Positions 9,281-18,078 of a stretch of DNA of 64,000 nt are shown piece by piece. Source of the DNA: an uncultured Bacilli bacterium. GTDB taxonomy: Bacteria; Bacillota_I; Bacilli_A; RF39; UBA660. Location: positions 1 to 64,000 of the forward strand of contig CAKPHZ010000002.1 in NCBI GenBank assembly GCA_934162265.1, given 5' to 3'. The translations under genes were made by a program, and so were the position numbers. The notes under the pieces are model-generated. The model searched no databases. It was not told where the DNA came from and saw only the letters and a program-made list of their open reading frames with translations. Within the stretch, counting starts at the first letter, position 1, and every line of letters begins with the position of its first letter.

Positions 9281-9517
9281 ATGCAAGATCAAGAAATGGA
9301 AGTTGAGTATGTTACTTTAGAAGATGGTAATGATTACTTTGTTGTTGATATTATTGATCATTATGTTTATTTAAAAAAAGAAGATGATGATAAGACATTT
9401 GAAATTAGAGAAGTAGTAAAAGAAGAGAATGGAGAAGAATTCTTTGTAGAACTTGATAGTCAAGAAGAGTATGAGAAAGCTTTATTATTATTTACAAAGA
9501 AGTATGTCAATCAATAA
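9281..9517 (+). CDS. DUF1292 family protein
   Basis: A 78-residue, very acidic protein with the DUF1292 (YrzB-like) pattern: a short beta-rich domain beginning VEYVTLEDGNDYFVVDIID, continuing with YVYLKKEDDDKTFEIREV and ending with a helix that holds EEYEKALLLF. The family is widespread in Bacillota, often near ruvX and the alanyl-tRNA synthetase gene, and its function is not established. That neighbourhood is absent here. It starts one base after the stop of the preceding gene and is followed by a terminator. Confidence 0.75.
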   Translation: MQDQEMEVEYVTLEDGNDYFVVDIIDHYVYLKKEDDDKTFEIREVVKEENGEEFFVELDSQEEYEKALLLFTKKYVNQ

Positions 9518-9537
9518 TTTGATTTTATTAGTAAACT

Positions 9538-9570
9538 AAAAAGAAATATTCTTTGGAATATTCTTTTTTC
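9538..9570 (+). terminator. Terminator after the DUF1292 gene
   Basis: The arm AAAAAGAAATATTC (9538-9551) faces GAATATTCTTTTTT (9555-9568), with one mismatch/bulge and a T-rich 3' side. The right arm also contains the -35 box of the parE promoter. Confidence 0.6.
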
Positions 9571-9581
9571 TGTGGTATACT
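9553..9581 (+). promoter_or_regulatory. Promoter of parE
   Basis: TTGGAA (9553-9558), 17 bases, TATACT (9576-9581), overlapping the upstream terminator. Confidence 0.55.
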
Positions 9582-9608
9582 ATTTTAAGAAATTAAGAAA
9601 GATGGTAG

Positions 9609-11531
9609 ATGGTGATGGTTAAGAAAACAACAAATACTTATGATGAAAATTCAATTAAAATATTAGAAGGATTAGAGGCTGTTAGAAAAAGACCTGGTAT
9701 GTATATTGGCTCTACTGATAAAAGAGGTCTTCATCATTTAGTTTGGGAAATTGTCGATAATGGTGTAGATGAGGCTTTGAATGGTTATGGAAATCATTTA
9801 GAGATTATTATGCATAAAGATGGTTCTGTTAGTGTTACAGATCATGGTAGAGGAATTCCAACAGGAATGCATGCTTCTGGGAAAAGCACTCCTGAAGTAA
9901 TTTATACAGTGCTTCATGCTGGAGGTAAGTTTTCAGAAGGTGGCTATAAAGTAAGTGGAGGACTTCATGGTGTAGGTGCTTCTGTTGTTAATGCTTTGTC
10001 TAGTTTTATGGAAGTGACGACGAGGTATCAAGGAGAAGAATATTATATTTCGTTTAAAAATGGTGGGCATGTCGATAAAAAATTAACAAAGTTAGGTAGT
10101 ACTAATAAGACAGGGACTACTGTTCATTTTATGCCCGATAGTGAAATTTTTAGTAGTACAAAGTTTAATTTTAGTGTTATTTGTGAGAGAATGCAGGAAT
10201 GTGCTTTTTTGGTAAATGGACTTAGTATTGAAATTACTGATGAAATTGAAGGAAAGACAGAAAAATACTTATATCATAATGGTCTTGAGTCTTTTGTTGA
10301 ATATTTGAATGAAGGAAAGGATGTTTTACATAAAGTATTATGTTTTAAAGCTAATAAAGATCAAATTAATGTTAGTGTTGCTCTTCAATATACGGATAGT
10401 TATTCTGAGAATATTATTTCGTTTGTAAATAATGTAAAGACTAGTGATGGAGGTTCTCATGAAGTTGGATTTAAGACTGCTTTAACAAAAGTATTAAATG
10501 ATTATGCTAGAGAAAATAATTTTATTAAGGCTCGTGATAAATCGTTTGAGGGATCAGATGTTAGAGAAGGTCTTACGGCAATTATTAGCGTACAAATTCC
10601 TGAGTCTATTCTTCAATTTGAAGGTCAGACAAAAGCTAAATTAGGAACTCCTGTTGCTAGAAGTATTGTTGAGGCAGTTACTACAGAAAAGTTAAAGTTT
10701 TTCTTGGAAGAAAATAAGTCAATTGCGACTATGATTGTGACCAAAGCATTAAAGGGAAAGGATGCTAGAGAGGCAGCTAGAAAAGCTAGAGAAGAATCTC
10801 GTAAGGGGAAAGATTCTAAAAAAATAGAAAAGATTTTAAGTGGAAAATTAACTCCAGCTCAGACAAAAGATAAATTATCTCGTGAATTATTTATTGTAGA
10901 GGGAGACTCTGCTGGTGGCTCTGCTAAACAAGGAAGAAATAGAAAAACTCAAGCAATTTTACCATTGAGAGGTAAGGTTTTAAATACTGAGAAAGCAAAA
11001 TTAGAAGATATTTTTAAGAATGAAGAAATTAATACTTTAATTCATACTATAGGTGCTGGGTATGGGAATAATTTTAATATTAAAGATATTTGTTATGGTA
11101 AAGTTATTATTATGACCGATGCTGATGATGATGGAGCACATATTCAATGTTTACTTTTAACTTTCTTCTATCGTTATATGAAGCCTTTGATAGAAAATGG
11201 GAATCTTTATATTGCTATGCCTCCTTTATATAAGGTAACGATTGGTTCACATGAGCATTATTTATGGACAAATGAAGAGTTACGTGAACTTACAAAAGGA
11301 AAGAGTAATTATAAGATTCAACGTTATAAAGGATTAGGTGAGATGAATGCTCATCAGTTATGGGAAACGACAATGGATCCAGAGAAGAGAAGTTTAGTTA
11401 AAGTAAATATTACAGATGTTGCTCTTGCAGAAAAGAGAGTTTCTGTTTTAATGGGAGATGCTGTTGAACCTAGAAAAAATTGGATTAATGAAAATGTTGT
11501 ATTTACCTTGGAAGATAATTATAAGATTTAG
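9609..11531 (+). CDS. parE: DNA topoisomerase IV subunit B
   Basis: The ATPase subunit of topoisomerase IV, which unlinks daughter chromosomes together with ParC. 640 residues. The GHKL ATPase part shows EIVDNGVDEAL, DHGRGIP and GGLHGVGASVVNALS. The TOPRIM part shows LFIVEGDSAGGSAKQGR and IMTDADDDGAHI, and the terminal part carries QRYKGLGEMN. TDKRGLHHLVWEIVDN and LRGKVLNTEKAKLEDIFKNEE fit ParE of Gram-positives better than GyrB. ATG codons at 9609 and 9615 are both possible starts and the ribosome site is weak. parC, normally directly downstream, is not here: tadA follows. Confidence 0.88.
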   Translation: MVMVKKTTNTYDENSIKILEGLEAVRKRPGMYIGSTDKRGLHHLVWEIVDNGVDEALNGYGNHLEIIMHKDGSVSVTDHGRGIPTGMHASGKSTPEVIYTVLHAGGKFSEGGYKVSGGLHGVGASVVNALSSFMEVTTRYQGEEYYISFKNGGHVDKKLTKLGSTNKTGTTVHFMPDSEIFSSTKFNFSVICERMQECAFLVNGLSIEITDEIEGKTEKYLYHNGLESFVEYLNEGKDVLHKVLCFKANKDQINVSVALQYTDSYSENIISFVNNVKTSDGGSHEVGFKTALTKVLNDYARENNFIKARDKSFEGSDVREGLTAIISVQIPESILQFEGQTKAKLGTPVARSIVEAVTTEKLKFFLEENKSIATMIVTKALKGKDAREAARKAREESRKGKDSKKIEKILSGKLTPAQTKDKLSRELFIVEGDSAGGSAKQGRNRKTQAILPLRGKVLNTEKAKLEDIFKNEEINTLIHTIGAGYGNNFNIKDICYGKVIIMTDADDDGAHIQCLLLTFFYRYMKPLIENGNLYIAMPPLYKVTIGSHEHYLWTNEELRELTKGKSNYKIQRYKGLGEMNAHQLWETTMDPEKRSLVKVNITDVALAEKRVSVLMGDAVEPRKNWINENVVFTLEDNYKI

Positions 11532-11586
11532 ATTTTCTTTCTTGAAAATACTTACATTTTCTTTTTCTTTATAAGGAGAATTGATA

Positions 11587-12036
11587 ATGGATAAGGATGT
11601 TTTTTATATGAAATTGGCGCTTAAAGAGGCAACTAATGCGTACTTTTTAGATGAGGTACCAATTGGTTGTGTAATTGTTTTTCATGATCAAGTTTTGGTT
11701 AGTACATATAATCGAAAAACGATCGATCAAATTGCAACTTCGCATGCTGAGATTTTAGCGATTAATGAGGCTTGTCGTCAATTAGGTAGTTGGTATTTGG
11801 ATGAATGTGTTTTATATACTACGGTTGAACCTTGTTTAATGTGTACTGGGGCAATTATTCAATCGAGAATAAAGAGAGTGGTTTATGGTTGTTCTAATCA
11901 AGATTTTGGTTACCTTTCTCAGTTAAAAAATTCTAAAATAGAAGTTGTATCAGGAATATTAGAAGATGAATGTGTTTCTATTTTGCAAAATTTTTTTCAA
12001 AAAAAAAGAAAACAACATAAAGAAGAAGTTTCTTAA
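11587..12036 (+). CDS. tadA: tRNA adenosine(34) deaminase
   Basis: TadA converts wobble adenosine to inosine in tRNA-Arg(ACG). The zinc-dependent deaminase signature is complete: H53-A-E55 with the catalytic glutamate, and P82-C83-LM-C86. About 149 residues, the usual length. The start is the ATG seven bases after AAGGAG, rather than the in-frame TTG upstream. The 55-base gap to parE shows no convincing terminator, so they may be co-transcribed. The end lies two bases from the end of the convergent rarA. An SRP RNA gene, which often follows tadA in Bacilli, is not here. Confidence 0.93.
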   Translation: MDKDVFYMKLALKEATNAYFLDEVPIGCVIVFHDQVLVSTYNRKTIDQIATSHAEILAINEACRQLGSWYLDECVLYTTVEPCLMCTGAIIQSRIKRVVYGCSNQDFGYLSQLKNSKIEVVSGILEDECVSILQNFFQKKRKQHKEEVS

Positions 12037-12038
12037 GA

Positions 12039-13247
12039 TTATTTAATATTTTCTAGTTTTGTCATAATTTCTTTTAATATTTTTTCATTTTTATTATTTT
12101 TGGGTACGTAATATTTTGCTTTTTTGATTTCATCAGGTAAGTATTGTTGGTTGACATAGTCGTTTGGATAATCGTGGGGATATTTATAGTCGGGGGAGTG
12201 ATTAATAATATGTTTAGGAACTCCTCCAATTTTTTTTGTATGAATATCATTTAATACTTTATCAATTGATGCTTCTGCTGAATTACTTTTTGGGCTAAGT
12301 GCTAATTCAATTACGATGCAGGCTAAAGGAATTCTAGCTTCTGGTAATCCAAGTCTTAAGGCAGAATTAATAGCAGCATCGACCTTTGGTCCCATACTAG
12401 GATTAGCAAGTCCAATATCTTCGTAGACAATTACTGATAATCTTCGGCAAATGATATCAATATCTCCAGCTTCTACTAGAAGTCCAAGGTAATACAAAGA
12501 AGCATGGACATCACTTCCCCGAATAGATTTTTGAAAAGCACTAATAGCATTATAGTAGCCATCTCCATTTTTGTCGATAATGATATTTGATTTTCCACTA
12601 ATACTTTCTAATAACTTTATTGTGATGTGATGGCTATTATTTGCATAGTAGGCTATTTCTATTAAGTTATAAACAGATCTTAAGTCATGATTAGAATTAT
12701 TTTTGATGAAATTTTTGGCATCTGAATCAATTTTTATATTTTCTAAGATATTTGAATTAATGACTTTATTGATTGCTGTGTTAATGTCTTCATCACTTAA
12801 ATCTTTTAATTCGAATATTTGGCATCTACTTCTAATGGCAGGATTGATTGCATGGTATGGATTAGAGGTAGTAAGTCCAATTAAGGTAATTAGTCCTGAT
12901 TCTAGGTAAGGAAGAAGTAAGTCTTGTTTATCTTTATTCAGACGATGAATTTCATCTAAAATTAATACCATTCCTTGATACAATTTTGCTTCTTCGATGA
13001 TAATATCAAAGTCTTTTTTTGTATTAATAACAGCATTGAATGTACGATATTTAACATTTAATTCTGATACAATTGCATGAGCAATAGTAGTTTTTCCTAT
13101 TCCTGGATTTCCATATAAAATCATAGAGAATAGTTTTTTATTTTGAAGGAGATTGGTCAGTATTTTATTTTTCCCAATTAAGTGTTTTTGTCCAATTACT
13201 TCTTCTAATTTTGTTGGTCTTAATTTGATTGCTAGTGGTTCATTCAT
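12039..13247 (-). CDS. rarA: Replication-associated recombination protein A (AAA+ ATPase)
   Basis: RarA (MgsA) is a clamp-loader-related AAA+ ATPase that acts at stalled replication forks. The 402-residue protein has RPTKLEEVIGQKHLIG at the start, Walker A GNPGIGKTT, Walker B LILDEIHR, the sensor segment GLTTSNP, and the C-terminal tetramerisation region with SIRGSDVHASLYYL, VYEDIGLANP and HIINHSPDYKYPHD. The start has AAGGAAG upstream on the minus strand. It is a single gene, divergent from the Abi-like gene and convergent with tadA, and the only minus-strand gene in the first 18 kb. Confidence 0.93.
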   Translation of the reverse strand: MNEPLAIKLRPTKLEEVIGQKHLIGKNKILTNLLQNKKLFSMILYGNPGIGKTTIAHAIVSELNVKYRTFNAVINTKKDFDIIIEEAKLYQGMVLILDEIHRLNKDKQDLLLPYLESGLITLIGLTTSNPYHAINPAIRSRCQIFELKDLSDEDINTAINKVINSNILENIKIDSDAKNFIKNNSNHDLRSVYNLIEIAYYANNSHHITIKLLESISGKSNIIIDKNGDGYYNAISAFQKSIRGSDVHASLYYLGLLVEAGDIDIICRRLSVIVYEDIGLANPSMGPKVDAAINSALRLGLPEARIPLACIVIELALSPKSNSAEASIDKVLNDIHTKKIGGVPKHIINHSPDYKYPHDYPNDYVNQQYLPDEIKKAKYYVPKNNKNEKILKEIMTKLENIK

Positions 13248-13334
13248 TTTCTTCTTCCTTTCTGTTTTATTATTATAGCATGGAGTAATGGGAATGTAAA
13301 TTATGGAAATTTTGTATCTTTTTTTATCATTTCA

Positions 13335-13343
13335 TGATATACT
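13335..13343 (+). promoter_or_regulatory. Extended -10 promoter of the Abi_2 gene
   Basis: TGATATACT is an extended -10 element (TG-N-TATACT). No good -35 is seen at 17 bases, which extended -10 promoters can do without. It lies 29 bases before the GTG start. Confidence 0.5.
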
Positions 13344-13371
13344 AGATTAGAATAGTATAGTAGGTGATAGG

Positions 13372-14298
13372 GTGGAAAAACTTTTTAAAACAATAGATGA
13401 ACAATTAGATATTTTAAAAGGAAAAGGGTTAATTATTGAAGATGAAGCTTTAGCTAGGGAAATTTTACTTCGTGAAAATTATTTTTTTATTAATGGATAT
13501 CGCATTTTATTAATGAACTCTTATCGGGATAAAACTTTTGTTGTTGGAGCTACTTTTCGTGAACTTTATTCTATTTTTTTGTTTGATCGAAGTTTTCGAA
13601 ATATTTTATTTAAAAACTTACTTATTGTTGAGAATCAATTAAAGTCTGTTATTTCTTATCAATTATCTAAAAAGTATGGTTATCGTGATAAAGATTATTT
13701 AAATTCTAAAAATTTTACGATGGATAGAAATAAATCTAGAAGGGTAAAAGATGTTATTGAAAAAATGAAGCGTCAAATTCGGGTAAATGGGGCTCATCAT
13801 ATGGCAACGATGCATTATATGAATAATTATGGTTATATTCCTTTATGGGTATTGGTAAAAGTTCTATCCTTTGGAATTGTGACGGAGTTATATTTGATTT
13901 TAAAACCAGAAGATCAAGTTGCGATTGCTGATATTTTTGGAATGAATACAAATTATTTAGAGAATTTTTTACCTATTTTATCTAACTATCGCAATTTGTG
14001 TGCTCATGAAGATATTGTTTATGAACATCGATCTGAGAATGTTATTTTAAATACTCCTTATCATGAAAAATTAGGTATTCCTAGAATGGATGACGAGTAT
14101 ATTTATGGAAAAAATGATGTTTTTTCTGTAATGATTATGATGAAATATTTACTTCGTAGTGATGATTTTCGAATGATGATGAGAGAAATCGAGTATGAAA
14201 TTGAAAAACTAGATGGGGCGATTGATTCTATTCCTATTGAAAAGATATTGGATCGAATGGGGATACCTGAAGATTATATGGATTTAGTAAATATGTAA
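13372..14298 (+). CDS. Abi_2 (AbiD/AbiF-type) HEPN abortive-infection protein
   Basis: 308 residues of the Abi_2 family, known from lactococcal AbiD and AbiF phage-exclusion proteins. The N-terminal half has LRENYFFINGYR and FDRSFRNILFKNLLIVENQLKS-like helices. R207-NLCA-H212 in SNYRNLCAHED is the HEPN ribonuclease signature (R-x4-H), so a growth-arresting RNase is the expected activity. The GTG start follows AGGTGAT. No antitoxin or other defence gene is beside it, and a protease gene starts 12 bases later, so it sits in an apparently ordinary operon. Function as a defence gene is inferred from the family only. Confidence 0.82.
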   Translation: MEKLFKTIDEQLDILKGKGLIIEDEALAREILLRENYFFINGYRILLMNSYRDKTFVVGATFRELYSIFLFDRSFRNILFKNLLIVENQLKSVISYQLSKKYGYRDKDYLNSKNFTMDRNKSRRVKDVIEKMKRQIRVNGAHHMATMHYMNNYGYIPLWVLVKVLSFGIVTELYLILKPEDQVAIADIFGMNTNYLENFLPILSNYRNLCAHEDIVYEHRSENVILNTPYHEKLGIPRMDDEYIYGKNDVFSVMIMMKYLLRSDDFRMMMREIEYEIEKLDGAIDSIPIEKILDRMGIPEDYMDLVNM

Positions 14299-14309
14299 GG
14301 AGGAGAAAG

Positions 14310-15407
14310 ATGAAAAAGAATAGTGTTAGAATTATTTTGATTATAGTAGTATTACTTTCTTTTATTAGTGGTTCTGTTGGAATGTATTTTGTTTCTTTAT
14401 TGGGTGCAGATAATGTGAAGACAGTAATTTCAACAGGTAGTTCATCTTTAGAAGAGAAGGATACTATTTCTAAGGGAGTCGAGAATGTATATGATGCTGT
14501 TGTAGTTGTTGAAGGATTTTCTAATAATAAATTAGCTTCTACTGGTACAGGTTTTGTTTATAAAAATGGAAATGGGGTTTCATATATCATGACTAATCAC
14601 CATGTTGTTTCTGGCATGGATTCTGTAAAAGTTGTTTTAAGTGATAAAACAGTTTTAAAAGCACAAGTTCGTGGTAGCGAAGCTTATTCAGATATTGCTG
14701 TTTTAGCAGTTGATTCTAAATCAGTAAAATCTGTTGCTGTTATGGGAGATAGTGATAATCTAAAAGTAGGAGATACTGTATTTACAGTAGGGTCACCTGA
14801 GGGAGCAGATTATGCTGGTACAGTTACCAAAGGAATTTTATCTGGAAAAGATCGAATGGTTGCTGTTGCTCTTTCTAACGAATCTTCTTCGGATTACTAT
14901 ATGAAAGTATTACAAACTGATGCTGCCATTAATCCAGGAAATAGTGGAGGTCCTTTATGTAATATTAATGGAGAGGTAATAGGAATTACTAATATGAAGT
15001 TAGTTGATTCTACAGTTGAAGGAATTGGTTTTGCAATTCCTATCGATGATGCTTTGTTTTATGCCTCTACTTTAGAAAAAGGGGGAACAATTTCTAGACC
15101 TTACTTTGGAATAGGAATGTTAGATTTAAATAATAGTTATTATTTATGGAAAAGTGGTATTACTGTTCCTGATACTATTAAAGAAGGTGTAGTTGTTACT
15201 GAGGTTTCTTTGACTTCTCCAGCAGGATTCGCAGGATTAAAAAAAGGAGATATTATTCTTTCTATTGGAGGAGAAAAAGTAAAATCCATTGCCGAATTTC
15301 GTTATGTATTGTATAAGCATAAAGCAGGTGAAAAAGTAGCAGTGGAATTTTATCGAAATAATAAAATTAAAAAAGTTGAAGTTAAGTTAGGAACTTCTAA
15401 AAATTAA
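14310..15407 (+). CDS. Membrane-anchored HtrA/DegP-type serine protease
   Basis: Surface protease that degrades or refolds damaged exported proteins. 365 residues: one N-terminal membrane helix (about residues 7-30), a trypsin-like domain with the catalytic triad H98 (TNHHVV), D128 (YSDIAVLAV) and S212 (NPGNSGGPL), and one C-terminal PDZ domain (about 255-360) with GVVVTEVSLTSPAGFAGLKK and GDIILSIGGEKV. AAGGAGG precedes the ATG. The 12-base gap suggests translation in one operon with the Abi_2 gene. A perfect 8-bp hairpin at 15400-15418 overlaps its end but lacks a T-run. Confidence 0.9.
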   Translation: MKKNSVRIILIIVVLLSFISGSVGMYFVSLLGADNVKTVISTGSSSLEEKDTISKGVENVYDAVVVVEGFSNNKLASTGTGFVYKNGNGVSYIMTNHHVVSGMDSVKVVLSDKTVLKAQVRGSEAYSDIAVLAVDSKSVKSVAVMGDSDNLKVGDTVFTVGSPEGADYAGTVTKGILSGKDRMVAVALSNESSSDYYMKVLQTDAAINPGNSGGPLCNINGEVIGITNMKLVDSTVEGIGFAIPIDDALFYASTLEKGGTISRPYFGIGMLDLNNSYYLWKSGITVPDTIKEGVVVTEVSLTSPAGFAGLKKGDIILSIGGEKVKSIAEFRYVLYKHKAGEKVAVEFYRNNKIKKVEVKLGTSKN

Positions 15408-15438
15408 TAGTTAATTTTAATAAAATTTAAAGCTTTTA

Positions 15439-15447
15439 TGTTACAAT
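15439..15447 (+). promoter_or_regulatory. Extended -10 promoter of the rubrerythrin gene
   Basis: TGTTACAAT, an extended -10 element, lies 38 bases before the rubrerythrin start. The -35 region is poor. Confidence 0.45.
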
Positions 15448-15485
15448 AATAGGGACTTAAGAAGTTAGGAAAGGAATGATTATTT

Positions 15486-16025
15486 ATGGAATTAAGAGGA
15501 AGTAAAACTGAACAAAATTTAATGACTGCTTTTGCTGGAGAAAGTCAAGCTCGTAATAAATATACTTATTTTGCTAGTAAGGCTAGAAAAGATGGTTATG
15601 AACAAATCGCTGCTATTTTTGAGGAAACTGCAAATAATGAAAAAGAGCATGCTAAGATGTGGTTTAAAGAGTTAAATGGTGGTTCTATTCCTGATACTGC
15701 TGCAAATTTATTAGCTGCCGCTGAGGGAGAAAACTACGAATGGACAGATATGTATCAAGATTTTGCTAAGACTGCTAAAGAGGAAGGTTTTGATCGATTA
15801 GCTTATCTTTTTGAAGGTGTTGCACAGATAGAAAAGGAACATGAGGACAGATATCGTAAGTTACTTGAAAATGTTGAAGGTGGTTTAGTTTTCTCTAAAG
15901 ACGGAGATAAGATTTGGAAATGTCGCAATTGTGGACATATTGTTATTGGAAAGGAAGCTCCAAAAGTTTGTCCTATATGTGCTCATCCTCAAAGTTATTT
16001 TGAAATTAAAGCTGAAAATTACTAA
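15486..16025 (+). CDS. rbr: Rubrerythrin
   Basis: A non-haem di-iron peroxidase that protects anaerobes from hydrogen peroxide. 179 residues: a ferritin-like four-helix domain with the iron ligands in [21 protein letters not shown] and [13 protein letters not shown], then a rubredoxin domain whose four cysteines are CRNC and CPIC (residues about 150-172). Length and domain order are typical. The gene has its own extended -10 promoter and terminator, so it is probably monocistronic. It is the clearest hint of an anaerobic lifestyle in the window. The symbol is the common one for the family. Confidence 0.95.
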   Translation: MELRGSKTEQNLMTAFAGESQARNKYTYFASKARKDGYEQIAAIFEETANNEKEHAKMWFKELNGGSIPDTAANLLAAAEGENYEWTDMYQDFAKTAKEEGFDRLAYLFEGVAQIEKEHEDRYRKLLENVEGGLVFSKDGDKIWKCRNCGHIVIGKEAPKVCPICAHPQSYFEIKAENY

Positions 16026-16057
16026 AATTAATGTTTACAAAAGCATTAATTTTTTAA
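16024..16057 (+). terminator. Terminator of rubrerythrin
   Basis: AAAATTAATG (16024-16033) and CATTAATTTT (16044-16053) pair perfectly around a 10-base loop, followed by more T residues. Confidence 0.75.
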
Positions 16058-16175
16058 ATTCTTTTAAATTTGGTGGATTTAACAAAAAGTATTCGTTATA
16101 AAATTACTTAATATTAATTTGAATTTTTTAAAGAGTTATTTAGTTTTTTTTAAGTTTTAAGAAATAAAATATAAT

Positions 16176-16207
16176 AAAATTACATCTAAAATTTAGATGT
16201 AATTTTT
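16176..16207. terminator. Bidirectional terminator used as group IIC intron target
   Basis: AAAATTACATCTAAA (16176-16190) and its inverted complement (16192-16206) form a long A/T hairpin that can end transcription on both strands, between rubrerythrin (+) and rlmA (-). The intron begins right after its 3' T-run on the + strand. Joining 16207 to 18079 restores a run of seven T. Confidence 0.75.
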
Positions 16208-16727
16208 GTGTGCAGGCATGGTATATAACTAGGTGGTGAAAGTCCACTATACACGTAAGTATCTGCGAAGTATTAGGGAAGCACAACGCATTAACGGTGA
16301 TGTTAGGGCCTAAAGGAAGTGTGAAACAAAATCGTGGCTCAACGAACAGAAACTTGATACTAAGGATGCATAAACGGATGAGGTTACAAAACAAACTAAA
16401 GTCCAAAAGATACACGTAACTTTATGTAGTAAATCAAGTGAGTAAACGAGGAAAGTTATATGTCTTACCCTGGGAGGTCTTGTGGACAGTTAAGGAGAAC
16501 CCTAGAAAGAAAACTGTTCGAAAAAGGTTTATCACAAGAAGTCAGCCGAGGTCATAGTACTAATTAATTATTAAGAAGGACTGAACAATTTATAGTGTTT
16601 TAGTACACATAATATTATGTTAGTTATAAATCAGAATAAATAAAAGGTAAATAAGTAAAACGTATTTTATGTATAAATCCTTAAAAGATAAATAACTAAT
16701 GTTGAGATTAGAAAGGAAAGAACGAGT

Positions 16728-17999
16728 ATGGAATTACTAGAAAAAGTCTTAGATGACAAGAACTTATTTGAAGCATATAAACAAGTGTATAAAAATAAAG
16801 GAGCAAGTGGAGTTGATGAAATTACTGTTGATGAACTTAGACACTATATGTATCTGCACAAAGAAGAAATCAAAGAACAAATAAGAAATAGAAAATATAA
16901 ACCTAGCCCAGTAAGAAGAGTATACATTCCAAAAGATAACGAAGATAAAAGAGGGTTAGGAATACCAACTGTGGTAGATAGAGTAATACAACAAGCAATA
17001 GTACAAGTACTATCCCCAATATACGAAGAGCAATTTAGTAAAACAAGTTATGGATTTAGGCCTAAACGTTCATGTGAAATGGCCATCATTAAACTATTAG
17101 AATATTTTAATGATGGCTATACTTGGATAGTAGATATTGATTTACAAAAATTCTTTGATACAGTATGCCATGATAAATTAATTTCCATAATCATGAAAAC
17201 AATTCATGACGGTGAATTAGTATCATTAATAAGAAAATATCTAGTAAGTGGAGTAATGGAAAATGGTGTAGTTAGTCCAACAAAGGTAGGGACACCACAA
17301 GGTGGTAATCTATCCTCACTACTATCTAATATCATGTTAAATGAATTAGACAAAGAACTTGAAAAAAGAGGTTTAAGGTTTACTCGATATGCGGACGACT
17401 GTATAATTGTAGTACAAAGTGAAAAAGCAGCAAATAGAGTTATGAAGAATATAACAAAGTTTATAGAGAAGAAACTAGGATTAAAAGTTAATGCAGAAAA
17501 GAGCAAAGTAGCAAGACCAAATCAAATAAAATATTTAGGATTTGGATTTTACTATACAAAAACAGGTATAGTCAAACCAAAACCACATTTAAAATCGATT
17601 CAAAAGTTTAAAAGAAGAGTAAAACAACTTACCAAGAGAAGTTGTAGTATATATTTAAACGAAAGAATCATAAAATTAAATCAAGTCATAAGAGGATGGA
17701 TAAATTATTTTAGAATTGCGGATATGAAAAATCAACTTTCAAATATTACAAGCCATCTAAATAGAAGAATAAGATGCATTATATGGAAGCAATGGAAAAC
17801 ACCAAAGCATAGAATAAAATGTCTAATACAGTTAGGATTAGATAAGAACATGGCAAGGGCGTGTTCGTACGCTAGGAAAAGCTATTGGAGTACTAGTATG
17901 TGTTTTCCTATTCATAAGGCAATTTCTAATAAGCGATTACAACAAAAAGGTCTAGTGTTTCCATTAGACCATTACTTAAAAGTATATACTGCAATATAA
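16728..17999 (+). CDS. ltrA: Group II intron reverse transcriptase/maturase
   Basis: The intron-encoded protein splices its own intron RNA and reverse-transcribes it at a new site. 423 residues. The reverse transcriptase fingers and palm are complete, with GIPTVVDRVIQQAI, SYGFRPKRS, VDIDLQKFFD, GTPQGGNLSS and the active-site YADD (FTRYADDC). The maturase/thumb domain X follows (RGWINYFRIADM, KQWKTPKHR). No HNH endonuclease motif is present after it, as in class C introns, which use DNA hairpins and single-stranded DNA instead. Its coding strand is richer in A than that of neighbouring genes. It sits between intron domains I-IV and V. Confidence 0.95.
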   Translation: MELLEKVLDDKNLFEAYKQVYKNKGASGVDEITVDELRHYMYLHKEEIKEQIRNRKYKPSPVRRVYIPKDNEDKRGLGIPTVVDRVIQQAIVQVLSPIYEEQFSKTSYGFRPKRSCEMAIIKLLEYFNDGYTWIVDIDLQKFFDTVCHDKLISIIMKTIHDGELVSLIRKYLVSGVMENGVVSPTKVGTPQGGNLSSLLSNIMLNELDKELEKRGLRFTRYADDCIIVVQSEKAANRVMKNITKFIEKKLGLKVNAEKSKVARPNQIKYLGFGFYYTKTGIVKPKPHLKSIQKFKRRVKQLTKRSCSIYLNERIIKLNQVIRGWINYFRIADMKNQLSNITSHLNRRIRCIIWKQWKTPKHRIKCLIQLGLDKNMARACSYARKSYWSTSMCFPIHKAISNKRLQQKGLVFPLDHYLKVYTAI

Positions 18000-18002
18000 A
18001 TT

Positions 18003-18078
18003 GAACCGCCGTATACCGAACGGTACGTACGGTGGTGTAAGAGGGACAAATTTACAAACTATTGTAAATTTTCTCTAC
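18003..18078 (+). ncRNA. Group II intron domains V and VI
   Basis: Domain V: ACCGCCGTA pairs with TACGGTGGT, with an inner TACC-GAAC-GGTA hairpin and a two-base bulge. The catalytic triad reads CGC (18007-18009), as in class C introns such as that of Oceanobacillus iheyensis. Domain VI: the stem AAATTTACAA / TTGTAAATTT, extended by AGAG/CTCT, ends at the 3' splice site. Confidence 0.75.

Larger units (their letters stand above)
16208..18078 (+). mobile_element. Group IIC intron, full length
   Basis: The 5' end GTGTG matches the group II consensus GUGYG. About 520 bases of structured RNA (domains I-IV) precede the reverse transcriptase gene, and domains V and VI follow it. The likely 3' end is the AC at 18077-18078, after the domain VI stem. 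Three features place it in class C: insertion just behind a terminator hairpin, a maturase without an endonuclease domain, and a CGC triad in domain V. The element looks intact and could be active. The exact 3' boundary is an inference from the stem of domain VI. Confidence 0.85.

Noticed and set aside
9609..11531. Reading this gene as gyrB
   Set aside because: Motifs TDKRGLHHLVWEIVDN and KVLNTEKAKLEDIFKNEE fit ParE better, and no gyrA follows. Only phylogeny would settle it.
15400..15418. Terminator after the HtrA-type protease gene
   Set aside because: AAAATTAA/TTAATTTT forms a perfect hairpin but no T-run follows, and the stem has no G-C pairs.
16140..16415. Minus-strand open frame across the intron start
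   Set aside because: It runs antisense through terminator and structured intron RNA and has no family resemblance or ribosome site.
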